A stretch of 64,000 nucleotides of DNA from CAWCKS01 sp963763485. GTDB taxonomy: Bacteria > Pseudomonadota > Alphaproteobacteria > Rhizobiales > Xanthobacteraceae. The notes below the pieces were generated by a model that searched no databases, was not told the origin of the DNA, and saw only the letters and a program-made list of their open reading frames with translations. The position numbers and the translations under genes are program-made. The stretch is taken from the NCBI GenBank assembly GCA_963763485.1, contig CAVXOW010000005.1:1054001-1118000 (forward strand). The letters run 5' to 3'. This document shows positions 8,621-17,479 of the stretch, in pieces; positions within the stretch are counted from its first letter, which is position 1; every line of letters begins with the position of its first letter.

Positions 8621-9279
8621 GGCAAAGCTTCTCCGCGATCTGCTGCACTTTGTCTCGTGCGAGGTTTTGCTTTCGGTAGAGGTTTCGCTTTCGCCACGCG
8701 CGCGTGACAATGGCAGCTGACGAGATGGTCGTTGACCATGCCGACCGCCTGCATGAAGGCATAGACGATCGTGGGCCCAACGAACTTGAAGCCGCGTGCA
8801 GACAGATCCTTGGAGATCGCGATCGAGATCGGCGTCGCGGCCGGCACGCCGGCCGTTGTCTTGAAGGTATTCACCTTCGGCCTGCCGCCGACGTGACCCC
8901 ACAACAGCTTCGAGAAGCCGGGCCCTTCCTCCATGATCTTCAGGTAGGCCTTTGCGCTTGCAACCGCGCCTTCGATCTTGGAGCGGTTGCGCACGATGCC
9001 GGCGTCGTTCATCAGCGCGGCTATCTTCTTCGCATCGTATTTGGCGATCTTCTTCGGATCGAAATTGTCGAAGGCCCTTCGGAAATTGTCGCGCTTGCGC
9101 AGGATCGTGATCCACGACAACCCGGCCTGGAAGCCGTCGAGGATCAGTTTTTCGAACAACGCCCGGTCGTCGTATTCCGGCACGCCCCATTCATCGTCGT
9201 GATAGGCGACATAGACCGGATCATCGCTCGGCCAGGGACAGCGCAATAAACCGTCCGCGTGCAGGCGCGCTTTCCTCAT
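8617..9279 (-). CDS. tag: DNA-3-methyladenine glycosylase I
   Basis: 220 residues. The family signature RCPWPSDDPVYVAYHDDEWG carries the Cys and His that bind zinc with the C-terminal His and Cys in VNDHLVSCHCHARV. ILDGFQAGLSWITILRKRD is the helix-hairpin-helix entry. The enzyme removes 3-methyladenine from alkylated DNA in base excision repair. The ATG at 9279 has GGGAGGGG about 5 bases upstream; the upstream in-frame extension is rejected. The last four bases overlap the hydratase start. The C-terminal tail is rich in Lys and Pro, a little longer than the E. coli protein. Confidence 0.93.
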   Translation of the reverse strand: MRKARLHADGLLRCPWPSDDPVYVAYHDDEWGVPEYDDRALFEKLILDGFQAGLSWITILRKRDNFRRAFDNFDPKKIAKYDAKKIAALMNDAGIVRNRSKIEGAVASAKAYLKIMEEGPGFSKLLWGHVGGRPKVNTFKTTAGVPAATPISIAISKDLSARGFKFVGPTIVYAFMQAVGMVNDHLVSCHCHARVAKAKPLPKAKPRTRQSAADRGEALP

Positions 9280-9301
9280 CAACCCCTCCCGATTGTTTCT
9301 C

Positions 9302-10184
9302 TCAAACGCCGTCCGGTTTCGGCGCGAGCTTGATGTCATCCTCGTCGACGAGCCTGAGCGCAAGGCCGCCTGCGCTCAGCGGCTTGTTTGCCTTCAGCGC
9401 CTCGCCGACCTTGTCGATCCGCAGCGTCGCGAGGCCGCGGCCTTCGGCCGACGAACCCATCTTGCCTACGGCGCGGTCGCCGGCGTTCACGTCTATGCCG
9501 GGCTCGGGTCGAAAACCGTCAACAATCAGCCGCACGGTGCGTGTCCGCGCGGTGCCGCGGTGCTGCATGCGCGAGACGACCTCCTGGCCGATGTAGCAGC
9601 CCTTGTCGAAGTCGACCCCGTGCAGCCGGTCCATGTTGGTCTCGTGCGGGAAGGCGTCGCCATAGGCGAAGTCGATGCCGCCCTGGGGCACGCCGGAGGC
9701 GATGCGATGGGCCTCATAGGCCGCGGCATCCGCGGGCTCGGCGCCGAGCGAGGCGGTCAGCTTGTCGGCAAGGTCTGATGGAACCAGGATGCGCCAGCCG
9801 AGCTCGCTTTGCCGCGGATCGGGAAAGGCGAGGTCGGGCAGCATCGACGGCTTGCCGCCCCAGACCGCGAGCACGCCGAGATTGCCGGTGAGATTGTCGA
9901 CCGTGACCTTGGCGCGCAGCTTGTAGAAGCCGAGCCTGGTCGCGAGCTGGCGCTGCGAGGCTTGCCGCGCAGTCGAGCAGGAAACCGCCGCCGTGGCCGG
10001 CCGGCGCCTCCGTCACCAGGAAATCGGCAACGATCTTGCCTTGCGGCGTGAGCAACGCACCGAATTTGCCGACGCCGGGCTTTACGTCGGCCATCTCTGT
10101 GGTCAGAAGGTTGTTGAGAAAGCTCCGCGCATCGTCGCCGATCACCTTGACGACACCGCGATCGGGGAGAAACGCTGCCTTCAT
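9302..10184 (-). pseudogene. ygfZ: YgfZ/GcvT-type folate-binding protein, apparent frameshift
   Basis: The product starts MKAAFLPDRGVVKVIGDDAR and ends in another frame with the family signature KGCYIGQEVVSRMQHRGTAR. YgfZ binds tetrahydrofolate and helps repair or assemble Fe-S enzymes. The reading frame breaks near 9965-9970: after FLLDC the continuation (QLATRLGFYKLRAKVTVDNL) is in frame again if one base of the GCGG run on the coding strand is removed. Both halves are otherwise well conserved, so a +1 consensus error is likelier than true decay. It is divergent from the dihydroorotase gene with about 80 bp between them. Confidence 0.85.
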
Positions 10185-10263
10185 CTTCTTGCTCTTCTGA
10201 ACGGGCGCAAAATCTAGGATGCGGCGTTGATAGGGGCAAGGGCACGTCACGGCTAGAGGCCTC

Positions 10264-11599
10264 ATGAGCAACACGTTTGATGTGATTTTAAGGTCGGCAA
10301 CGGTCGTCAATCAGGACGGCGAGGGCGTCCGCGACCTCGCCTTGAAGGACGGCCGGATCGCCGCGCTGGGCGCGCTCGGCAGCGCGTCCGCGGCCGAGGT
10401 CATCGATTGCAAGGGTTTGCACATCCTGCCCGGCGTGATCGACACCCAGGTGCATTTCCGCGAGCCCGGGCTGACGCACAAGGAAGACCTCGAGACCGGC
10501 TCGCGGAGCGCCGTGATGGGTGGCGTCACTACGGTGTTCGAGATGCCGAACACCGATCCGTTGACGATCACCGCCGAAACCTTTGCCGACAAGGTCAAGC
10601 GCGGCACCCATCGCATGCATTGCGACTTCGCGTTCTTCATCGGCGGCACCCGCGAGAATTTTCGGCGAGCTGCCGACGCTTGAACGCGCGCCGGGTTGCG
10701 CGGGCGTAAAGGTGTTCATGGGGTCGTCGACTGGGAGCCTGCTGCTCGAAGACGAGCAGGGCCTGCGCGATGTGCTGAGCGTGATCCGCCGACGCGCGTC
10801 GTTCCATGCCGAGGACGAGAAGCGGCTGAACGAGCGCAAGGGCTTGCGCGTCGAGAACGATCCGCGCTCGCATCCGGTGTGGCGCGATGAGGCCGCCGCG
10901 ATGATCGCGACGCAACGGCTGGTGCGGGCGGCGCGCGACTTCGGCAAGCGCGTTCACGTGCTGCACATCTCGACCCGCGAGGAGATCGATTTTCTGCGCG
11001 ACCACAAGGACGTGGCGTCCTGCGAGGTCACACCGCATCATCTGACGATGGCGGCGCCGGAATGCTACGAGCGGCTCGGAACGCGTGCGCAGATGAATCC
11101 GCCGGTGCGCAATGCCGAGCATCGCGCCGGCCTCTGGCGCGGCATCGAGCAGGGCATCGTCGATATCCTCGGCTCCGACCACGCGCCTCACACGGCCGAA
11201 GAAAAGGCGAAGGCCTATCCGGCATCACCGTCCGGCATGACCGGCGTGCAGACGCTGGTGCCGCTGATGCTGGACCATGTCAACGCGGGGCGGCTATCGC
11301 TGCAGCGCTTCGTCGACCTGTCGAGCCACGGCCCCGCGCGGCTATTCAACATCGCCTGCAAGGGACGGATCGCGGTCGGCTACGACGCCGATCTCACCAT
11401 CGTCGACCTCAAGCGCGAGGAGACGATCACCAACAAGTGGATCGCGTCGCGCGCCGGCTGGACGCCCTATGACGGCATGAAAGTGAGGGGCTGGCCGGTC
11501 GGAACGTTTGTGCGCGGCAAGCGGGTGATGTGGCAGGGCGAGTTGCTGACACCTTCGACCGGCGAGGCGGTGCGGTTTCTAGAAACGTTGAAGGCGTAG
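10264..11599 (+). pseudogene. pyrC: Dihydroorotase-family amidohydrolase, apparent frameshift
   Basis: About 444 residues when one base is removed. Motifs: PGVIDTQVHFREPG near residue 60, EMPNTDPLT, AGVKVFMGSSTG (probable carboxylated Lys), VLHISTREE, EVTPHHLTM and ILGSDHAPHTAEEK. Dihydroorotase closes carbamoyl-aspartate to dihydroorotate in pyrimidine synthesis. The metal motif is D-T-Q-V-H where class I enzymes usually have D-x-H-x-H, so one ligand His is a Gln. The frame shifts by +1 at the TTTT of 10659-10662; dropping one T gives a continuous ENFGELPTLERAPG. Other cyclic amidohydrolases are possible, but the C-terminus supports a dihydroorotase-like protein. Confidence 0.87.
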
Positions 11600-11603
11600 C
11601 CTT

Positions 11604-11693
11604 GTAGGATGGGTTGAGCTCTTCGCGAAACCCATCAAGAATCCAACCCGAAAACGCAGAGTGATGGGTATCGCTTCGCTCAACCCATCTTAC
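11604..11693. repeat. Intergenic palindromic repeat of the GTAGGATGGGTTGAGC type
   Basis: Outer arms GTAGGATGGGTTGAGC and GCTCAACCCATCTTAC are nearly perfect complements, and an inner pair (GAAACCCATC / GATGGGTATC) nests inside. It lies between the convergent ends of the dihydroorotase gene and the gene at 11711, where it could serve both strands as a 3' end hairpin. This family is widely dispersed in Bradyrhizobium-like genomes from memory. Confidence 0.75.
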
Positions 11694-11710
11694 GGCTTTG
11701 GCCGGAGAAA

Positions 11711-11968
11711 CTACTGCCGTGCACGGTCGATCGAGAACTCGCCGTTGCGCACGCGCGCCGGCAGGCCCTCGACGAACTTGCTCACCGCTTCTTCGCCGTA
11801 GGTGCCGACCAGTTCGGCAAACGCGGTGAACAGGCTGGCCTGCGCCAGGCAATCGCCATCGACCCCGTCATGACGGGCTTCCGCCCAGGCCTCATTCAGA
11901 TAGCTGAGGGCGGCCTGCTTCTGTTCGTGATCCGGCAACGGATCGCGGGCGGGTGAGATCAAATGCAT
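11711..11968 (-). CDS. Conserved hypothetical protein
   Basis: 85 residues starting MHLISPARDPLPDHEQKQAA, predicted all-helical and soluble (SYLNEAWAEARHDGVDGDCL, AELVGTYGEEAVSKFVEGLP). I recognise no domain. The ATG at 11968 is preferred over in-frame starts further upstream, which add Arg/Pro-rich sequence. It converges on the dihydroorotase gene across the palindromic repeat. Frame coherence and codon use support it as real. Confidence 0.65.
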   Translation of the reverse strand: MHLISPARDPLPDHEQKQAALSYLNEAWAEARHDGVDGDCLAQASLFTAFAELVGTYGEEAVSKFVEGLPARVRNGEFSIDRARQ

Positions 11969-12210
11969 CGGCTGGCGAATTCCAAAATTTAAGGAAACCG
12001 GGCAATCGTGCGCGGCCTTCAGCCCCCTTGCCCCCGGCGCGCGAACGGGCAAGCTCTAGCACGGCCGTGCCTTGCCGCTAGGCAACATCTTTAGGAAAGG
12101 TTAATCGCGGGCAACCGCCGTGTGGAGCTTTGATCGTCCGGCATAGCTGTTTGAAGAATGGCGTTGCTTGCTCGCCTGCGGCAGGGCGATCCGTCAAACA
12201 AGGACAAACC

Positions 12211-12588
12211 CTAGTTCGCGTAGCGCGCGGTTAGATCACGCGAGATTTTTGAGCCTTCGGCAAGATAGCGCCGGATCGTGGTGTTGGCCCCGGGTGTGCA
12301 GGTCCGATAGGTCTGCTGGAAGCCGCGATAGCCGCGGTTGAAGCTCGCGATCATGCGCGCGCGGCGGTCACCGCCCGGCGTCTCGGCGTCGACCAGGGCC
12401 TGCATCTGGTTGCGCCATTTCTGACCTTCGTTGGCACCGCAGATGCCGCGCAAATAATGCAGGGAGCCGAGGATTTCGGCGAGCCGCAACAGGTCGGGGT
12501 CAAACGGCGCCGCAGCATCCTGTGCAGGCGCAGGCGCGGCGGCGAACACAGCAATCAGGATGAAAAGAGCGGCGACAACTTTGCGCAT
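12211..12588 (-). CDS. TIGR02301-family secreted protein
   Basis: 125 residues with a clear signal peptide (MRKVVAALFILIAVFAAAPAPAQ, predicted cleavage after AQ). The mature part (LRLAEILGSLHYLRGICGAN, MIASFNRGYRGFQQTYRTCT) carries two cysteines and the spacing of the alphaproteobacterial TIGR02301 family, whose function is unknown. It is probably periplasmic. The start at 12588 is set by the signal peptide. It lies 57 bp downstream of the NUDIX gene in the same direction and may share its transcript. Confidence 0.8.
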   Translation of the reverse strand: MRKVVAALFILIAVFAAAPAPAQDAAAPFDPDLLRLAEILGSLHYLRGICGANEGQKWRNQMQALVDAETPGGDRRARMIASFNRGYRGFQQTYRTCTPGANTTIRRYLAEGSKISRDLTARYAN

Positions 12589-12645
12589 TTTTGGAAAACT
12601 CAAGTGGCGGCGGGTGTAGGCCGCGCCGAGCGCCGACGCAAGCAC

Positions 12646-13065
12646 TCAACCGGCGATCAGCCGCTCGGCCTGCCGCAAAATCTCCAGCAAACCTGGCGTG
12701 GTGGGCAAACCGGCGATCTCGGACAGAGTGCTCCAGCCGAAGTCGCCGAGCTCCTCGTTGAGCTTGACCTCGCCGGAAACCCACTCCGCGGCAAACGGAA
12801 GGATCACAAAATGGCGGCCGCGGCCTTCGACGGCGGAATCGAGGATCATCTCGCGATAACCGGCGAGCCCCTTGACGCGGATGATCAGGGCGGTTTCCTC
12901 CGCAACCTCGCGAGTGACGGCTGCGACCAGGGTCTCGCCGAGTTCGACGCGGCCGCCGGGCAGCGTCCAGCTGCCCGCGGCAGGTGCTTGCGCGCGGCGG
13001 ACCACCAGCACGCGGCCGTCGCGGAAGATCGCGGCCGAGACCGCAAGTTCAGGCCGTGTTGTCAT
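12646..13065 (-). CDS. NUDIX hydrolase
   Basis: 139 residues, the normal length of a single-domain NUDIX enzyme. The full NUDIX box is visible as GGRVELGETLVAAVTREVAE followed by ETAL (GX5EX7REVXEEXGU, with Ala in place of the last Gly), giving the Mg-binding glutamates. LAVSAAIFRDGRVLVVRRA is the usual first strand pair. It would hydrolyse a nucleoside diphosphate linked to another group, perhaps as housecleaning or an ADP-sugar/NADH pyrophosphatase. Specificity is unknown. Confidence 0.88.
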   Translation of the reverse strand: MTTRPELAVSAAIFRDGRVLVVRRAQAPAAGSWTLPGGRVELGETLVAAVTREVAEETALIIRVKGLAGYREMILDSAVEGRGRHFVILPFAAEWVSGEVKLNEELGDFGWSTLSEIAGLPTTPGLLEILRQAERLIAG

Positions 13066-13113
13066 GACGTCAATGTAGCAGAAGTCGCGAGCGGTGAGCG
13101 AAGGTACAAAAAA

Positions 13114-13653
13114 TCAGTTCGACATGATCATGTCGACGTCGCTCTGCGGCTGGGCGTCGTCGGCTTCGGCTTCGCTGACGCCGTTGATCATGCCGCCGGC
13201 CTTCGCCACGAGCGGCTTCAGCCAGGCGAGGGCGTTCTCGGCGAGCCGCATCTTGGTGACGTCCCGATGCGAACCTTCAACCGCGTCGCGGATCGCCATC
13301 AGGATTGACGTCATCGTGGCGCACACCTCGTCGAACGGAATGCGGATGCCGTCCGGCGTTTCGTTATAGGCTGAGATCGCAAGGTCGCGGCCCTTGAAAT
13401 TGGAGGCGATGAAGTGCTCGGCATAGGTGAGTGGTTGCCAGCTCAGGAAGTCGCCGGCACACTCGGGCATTGCCGGGATCATCTCGAGCAGCATGATCGC
13501 TTCGTTGAAGTGATTGAGGTAGTCGGTCGCGAGTCCGGTCTTGGGATTGATGTTGGCGGCCATCAAGGCCGCCGCGCGCGCGGCATTATTCGGCCCGGCC
13601 GCGGCAGGCGAGTTGAAGTCGGGGGCAGGCTTCTTCAGCGTCGTCGCGGTCAT
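13114..13653 (-). CDS. Conserved hypothetical protein (helical, soluble)
   Basis: 179 residues beginning MTATTLKKPAPDFNSPAAAG. Residues 40-175 look helical (KTGLATDYLNHFNEAIMLLE, PFDEVCATMTSILMAIRDAV). It ends in an acidic tail DDAQPQSDVDMIMSN. There is no signal peptide or membrane segment. I do not recognise a named domain. It is divergent from the SRAP gene, with 67 bp between start codons that must hold both promoters. Confidence 0.7.
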   Translation of the reverse strand: MTATTLKKPAPDFNSPAAAGPNNAARAAALMAANINPKTGLATDYLNHFNEAIMLLEMIPAMPECAGDFLSWQPLTYAEHFIASNFKGRDLAISAYNETPDGIRIPFDEVCATMTSILMAIRDAVEGSHRDVTKMRLAENALAWLKPLVAKAGGMINGVSEAEADDAQPQSDVDMIMSN

Positions 13654-13720
13654 TTCAGAACTAGTTTTGGCCGGTTACCGTTAATAGCTGCTGAAGACAT
13701 GGAACTCGGGACCAGAAAGA

Positions 13721-14473
13721 ATGTGCGGGCGGTTTGTTATTACCTCATCGCCGGACGCGATCCGCCGGTTGTTCGGTTATGCCGAGACGCCGAACTTTCC
13801 ACCGCGGTATAATGTTGCCCCAACGCAGCCGATTCCGACGGTGATGCTGTCCCACGGCGCGAGGCACTTTCAGCTGATGCGCTGGGGCCTGATTCCGAGC
13901 TGGGCGAAAGATTCGGCCAAGGTTGGCCTGTTGATCAATGCGCGATCCGAGACGCTGACCGAGCGGCCGGCGTTTCGGAACGCGATGCGCTACCGGCGTT
14001 GCCTGGTGCCGGCCGACGGTTACTACGAATGGCCGGATCGCGGCCCGCGCAAGCGGCCGTTGTTTATCTATCCGGCACAAGGTGGGCCGGTCGGCTTTGC
14101 CGGTCTCGCCGAGACGTGGACCGGGCCGAACGGCGAGGAGGTCGACACCGTTGCGATCATCACGACCGCGGCGGCCAAGGACCTTGCAGGGTTTCATCCG
14201 CGCATGCCGGCGATCATCTCGCCCGACGCGTTCGATCTCTGGCTCAACTGCCGCGAGGCGGATGCAGAGACTGCGTCGAGCCTGCTGGTGCCCGCGCGAG
14301 TCGGCGCGCTGCGTTTCCACGAGGTGTCATCGGCGGTGAACCGCTACGTCAATGACGACGCCTCGCTGATCGCGCCGATCACCGATGAGCAGCGCGAAGC
14401 CGAGGATGCCGCGGCTACAGTACCGCCGCGCAAACCGAGGCCGGCGGACGACGGTCAGGGGTCTTTGTTTTAG
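13721..14473 (+). CDS. SOS response-associated peptidase (SRAP, YedK/HMCES family)
   Basis: 250 residues. It begins MCGRFVITSSPDAIRRLFGY: the Cys at position 2 becomes the N-terminal nucleophile that forms a thiazolidine crosslink with abasic sites in single-stranded DNA. Further family motifs are PRYNVAPTQPIPTV (Asn), RWGLIPSWAKD, LINARSETLTERPAF, CLVPADGYYEW (Glu) and FHPRMPAIISPDAF (active-site His region). Role: shielding abasic sites during replication. The length is usual, with a Pro/Arg-rich, probably disordered C-terminus. The start is fixed by the requirement for Cys2. Confidence 0.93.
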   Translation: MCGRFVITSSPDAIRRLFGYAETPNFPPRYNVAPTQPIPTVMLSHGARHFQLMRWGLIPSWAKDSAKVGLLINARSETLTERPAFRNAMRYRRCLVPADGYYEWPDRGPRKRPLFIYPAQGGPVGFAGLAETWTGPNGEEVDTVAIITTAAAKDLAGFHPRMPAIISPDAFDLWLNCREADAETASSLLVPARVGALRFHEVSSAVNRYVNDDASLIAPITDEQREAEDAAATVPPRKPRPADDGQGSLF

Positions 14474-14496
14474 GCCAGTCGCGAAGAAGCGACCCC

Positions 14497-14513
14497 GTCA
14501 TCCTCAGGATGAC
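14497..14513. repeat. Short palindrome between convergent genes
   Basis: GTCATCCTCAGGATGAC is a perfect inverted repeat around a single central base, next to a second small stem (GTCGC / GCGAC at about 14479-14492). It sits in the 69-bp gap between convergent genes. No T-run follows, so a terminator role is only possible. Confidence 0.4.
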
Positions 14514-14542
14514 GAAGATAGTTTGTTTGAGTGCTGCGTGCC

Positions 14543-15976
14543 TTACAGCACCTTGCCCGGATTGAGGATTCCGTTGGGATCGAGCGTGGCCTTGAGCTGA
14601 CGCATCAGTTGCATCGCGACTTTGTCCTTCACGCCGGGAAGCTCGTCGCGCTTCATCAGACCGATGCCGTGCTCGGCCGAGATCGAGCCGCCATAGCTCA
14701 TGACGACGCCGTGCACGACGTCGCTGATCTCGTGCCAGCGCGCCAGGAACGCGTCCTTGTTCGCGCCGACCGGCTGGCTGATGTTGAAGTGGATGTTGCC
14801 GTCGCCGAGGTGGCCGAACGGGAACGGACGCGCACCGGGCACGAGTTTTGTCACCGCGGCGCTCGCTTTCGCAATGAACGCGGGCACCGATGCGACGGGC
14901 ACGCTGACGTCGTGCTTGATCGAGCCGCCCTCGGGCTTCTGTGAGGCGGTGATGTGGTCACGCAGGTGCCAGAACGCCTTGCGATGCTCGAGGCTTTCGG
15001 CGATCACGGCATCATCGATCACGCCCGCATCCATCGCCTTCGACAGGATGGTCTCCATCATCTCGCGCAGGCCGGAATCCGAAGAGGACGACGACAGCTC
15101 GATCAGCACGTACCAGGGATGGCGCGTGCTCAACGGATCGCGGGCGCCGGGGATGTGATGCACGCAAAACTCGATTGCCATTTCCAGCATCATCTCGAAG
15201 CTGGTGACGCAGCCCGAGGCCTCGGCCTGCGCAATGCCGAGCAGCGCGAGCGCCGCTTCCGGCGACTTCAGCCCGACGAACGCGGTCTCGACCGCGCGTG
15301 GCTTCGGGAACAATTTCAGCACCGCCGCGGTGATGATGCCGAGCGTACCTTCGGCGCCGATGAACAGATCGCGCAGGTCGTAGCCGGTGTTGTCCTTCTT
15401 CAGCTTCGACAGCCCGTTCAGCACGCGGCCGTCGGGCAGCACGACCTCAAGGCCGAGCGCGAGATCGCGCGCCACGCCATAGGCGAGTGCCGCGGTGCCG
15501 CCGGCATTGGTCGAAAGGTTGCCGCCGATGGTGCAGCTGCCTTCGGCGCCGAGCGACAGCGGAAACAGCCGGTCGACATCGGCCGCCTTCTGCTGCGCAA
15601 CCGCGAGCACGACGCCGGCCTCGCAGGTCATGGTGTTGGATTTTTCGTCGACCTCGCGGATCTTGTCGAGGCGACGCAAGGAGACGACCACCTCGCCGTT
15701 CACAGCGGTCTGGCCGCCGACGAGGCCGGTGTTGCCGCCCTGCGGCACGATCGCGATCTTCGTTTCATTGGCGAGTTTTGCGATCGCTGCGACTTCGGCG
15801 GTCGAGCCCGGCCGCAGCACCAGCGGCGAGCGGCCGGGATAGAGGTCGCGGTCCTCGATCAGATACGGCGCGATGTCGCTCGGGTCGGTCAACGCGTTGC
15901 GCTCGCCGACGATCTTTGCGAAGTGCGCCAAGAGCTCCGGCGGCAACGGTCGCGTGATTGGCTCCATCTTGTTCAT
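14543..15976 (-). CDS. FAD-linked oxidoreductase (GlcD / D-2-hydroxyacid dehydrogenase family)
   Basis: 477 residues. PCMH-type FAD-binding motifs: VVLRPGSTAEVAAIAKLANE, IVPQGGNTGLVGGQTAVNG, SLGAEGSCTIGGNLSTNAGG and DLRDLFIGAEGTLGIITAAV. The C-terminal half contains the FAD-oxidase C-terminal domain with the metal/substrate histidines in FPFGHLGDGNIHFNI and SISAEHGIGLMKRDEL. The family includes D-lactate, glycolate and D-2-hydroxyglutarate dehydrogenases; the exact substrate cannot be chosen. The ATG at 15976 has GAGGG 9 bases upstream; a TTG two codons earlier is too close to it. It lies 12 bases after the Sua5-type gene, so the two form an operon. Confidence 0.88.
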   Translation of the reverse strand: MNKMEPITRPLPPELLAHFAKIVGERNALTDPSDIAPYLIEDRDLYPGRSPLVLRPGSTAEVAAIAKLANETKIAIVPQGGNTGLVGGQTAVNGEVVVSLRRLDKIREVDEKSNTMTCEAGVVLAVAQQKAADVDRLFPLSLGAEGSCTIGGNLSTNAGGTAALAYGVARDLALGLEVVLPDGRVLNGLSKLKKDNTGYDLRDLFIGAEGTLGIITAAVLKLFPKPRAVETAFVGLKSPEAALALLGIAQAEASGCVTSFEMMLEMAIEFCVHHIPGARDPLSTRHPWYVLIELSSSSSDSGLREMMETILSKAMDAGVIDDAVIAESLEHRKAFWHLRDHITASQKPEGGSIKHDVSVPVASVPAFIAKASAAVTKLVPGARPFPFGHLGDGNIHFNISQPVGANKDAFLARWHEISDVVHGVVMSYGGSISAEHGIGLMKRDELPGVKDKVAMQLMRQLKATLDPNGILNPGKVL

Positions 15977-15988
15977 TTGCAAAGTCCC

Positions 15989-16966
15989 TCAGGCAGCGGC
16001 GCGGCGCAGCCGGTCGTTGATTGCTTCGCCGAGGCCGGTCTCCGGAATCGGCATTACCGCGATGCGCGTCGCACGCGTGGCATCGAGCGCGCGCAAATGG
16101 CCGAACAGGTTTGCGGCGGCCTCGGTGAGATCGCCACGTTCCGACAGGTTCAAGGTGACGGCAGCCTGGTCCGATCCTGGAACGGCGTTCGGTCCAAACG
16201 CCAGCACCGCCTCGCCGGGCCCGACATGCGTCGCATTCAGCCGCACCGCTGCGCGTGGTGCGTAGTGCGAGGTCAGCAGCCCCGGCGCGAGCGGCTGCGA
16301 TGTGTTCTGTTCCGCGGGCAGCTCGGCCAGCCTGTGGCCGAGCACGGACTCGATCGCGGCACGCGGCACGCCGCCGGGCCGCAGCAGGATCGCTGTGTCC
16401 AAGCAGCCGACGATGGTCGATTCGACGCCGACCTCGGCGGGACCGCCATCGGCAATGAGATCGATCCTGCCGGCAAGGTCGCTGCGAACATGCGCGGCGG
16501 TCGTTGGTGATACATGCCCAGAACGATTGGCCGACGGCGCGACAACCGGCTTGCCGAACGACGCGACCAGCTTGCGGGCGAACGGATGCGAGGGAACGCG
16601 CACGGCAATCGTGTCGAGGCCGGCGGTCGCAAGTTCCGCGACATTGCAGGCCGCTGCCTTCGGCAGCACCAGCGTCAGCGGTCCCGGCCAGAACTTCTGG
16701 GCGAGCTTTTCAGCGTCGGCGTCGAACTGCGCGATCTTGCGCGCCGCATTCAAGTCGGCGACATGGGCGATCAGTGGATTGAACGAAGGGCGGCCCTTGG
16801 CGAGATAGAGCTGCGCGACCGCTTCAGCGTTGGTGGCATCACAGCCGAGCCCGTAGACGGTTTCGGTCGGGAACGCGACGAGGCCGCCGCCGTCAAGGCA
16901 GGCGGCGCAGACTTCGATCGCGCCACGATCGTCGATGCTGATCTCGGTTGTGGTCAGGACGCTCAT
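15989..16966 (-). CDS. L-threonylcarbamoyladenylate synthase (Sua5/YwlC type)
   Basis: 325 residues. The N-terminal YrdC domain shows GGGLVAFPTETVYGLGCDAT, YLAKGRPSFNPLIAHV, FWPGPLTLVLPK, TIAVRVPSHPFARKL and the nucleotide-binding APSANRSGHVSPTTAAHV. The C-terminal about 110 residues form the extra Sua5 domain (LAPGLLTSHYAPRAAVRL is its typical linker). It makes threonylcarbamoyl-AMP from Thr, bicarbonate and ATP for the t6A37 modification of tRNAs reading ANN codons. It is first in an operon with the FAD oxidoreductase. Confidence 0.92.
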   Translation of the reverse strand: MSVLTTTEISIDDRGAIEVCAACLDGGGLVAFPTETVYGLGCDATNAEAVAQLYLAKGRPSFNPLIAHVADLNAARKIAQFDADAEKLAQKFWPGPLTLVLPKAAACNVAELATAGLDTIAVRVPSHPFARKLVASFGKPVVAPSANRSGHVSPTTAAHVRSDLAGRIDLIADGGPAEVGVESTIVGCLDTAILLRPGGVPRAAIESVLGHRLAELPAEQNTSQPLAPGLLTSHYAPRAAVRLNATHVGPGEAVLAFGPNAVPGSDQAAVTLNLSERGDLTEAAANLFGHLRALDATRATRIAVMPIPETGLGEAINDRLRRAAA

Positions 16967-17084
16967 TGGACCGATCTAGTATCGCAAATCACTCTAATCG
17001 AAAGGTCCACCTTGGCGGCTGGCCACGCAATATTGGTCCTCGCTTGCAGCGGGGAGGCTGCCCCGCTATAAGCCCGCCTCTAGT

Positions 17085-17161
17085 CGGAGTGTGGCTCAGC
17101 CTGGTAGAGCACCTCGTTCGGGACGAGGGGGTCGCAGGTTCAAATCCTGCCACTCCGACCA
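17085..17161 (+). tRNA. tRNA-Pro (anticodon CGG)
   Basis: 77 bases with encoded CCA. Acceptor stem CGGAGTG pairs with CACTCCG. The D-arm is GCTC-AGCCTGGTA-GAGC, the anticodon stem CCTCG/CGAGG with loop TTCGGGA places CGG at 34-36, and the T-arm is GCAGG-TTCAAAT-CCTGC. It reads CCG codons. Accessory DNA begins just downstream, so it may have served as an integration site, but I see no second copy of its 3' end in the window. Confidence 0.96.
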
Positions 17162-17453
17162 ATACTTAGCTCAAAATCACGCTGTGTTACCGAATGTTTC
17201 CCCGAATGATATCGGGAAACGCGAAAATGACGTACTGGGACTATTACTTAGCCCCCCAAGAATACGAAGGGCCGCAGGGACGGGTGACTTCGTCCGCGGC
17301 GACGACCTGCCCAATAAACTGCGAAGCCCGCGCAATGGTGACAACCGTGCACACGCCCATTCGCAGTCCAAGGTCATTCGGCAACCTGTTCGTAGCTTGA
17401 GCGCACAGACGGTTTAACACCCGTGCGACAGCTACACATTGCCCGTCGGTTCC

Positions 17454-17478
17454 GCAGTCCTCCTATTCGGAGGACTGC
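17454..17478 (+). promoter_or_regulatory. Hairpin enclosing the ribosome binding site of the downstream HTH gene
   Basis: Perfect 10-bp arms GCAGTCCTCC (17454-17463) and GGAGGACTGC (17469-17478) around the loop TATTC, ending one base before the ATG at 17480. The GGAGG Shine-Dalgarno is wholly inside the 3' arm, so the folded mRNA would hide it. As DNA, the same palindrome could be an autoregulatory operator. Confidence 0.7.
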
Positions 17479-17479
17479 A

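Noticed and set aside
6860..8707. 615-codon plus-strand ORF
   Set aside because: It is antisense to the acyl-CoA dehydrogenase and hydratase genes, which have clear family motifs; high GC keeps the opposite frame open.
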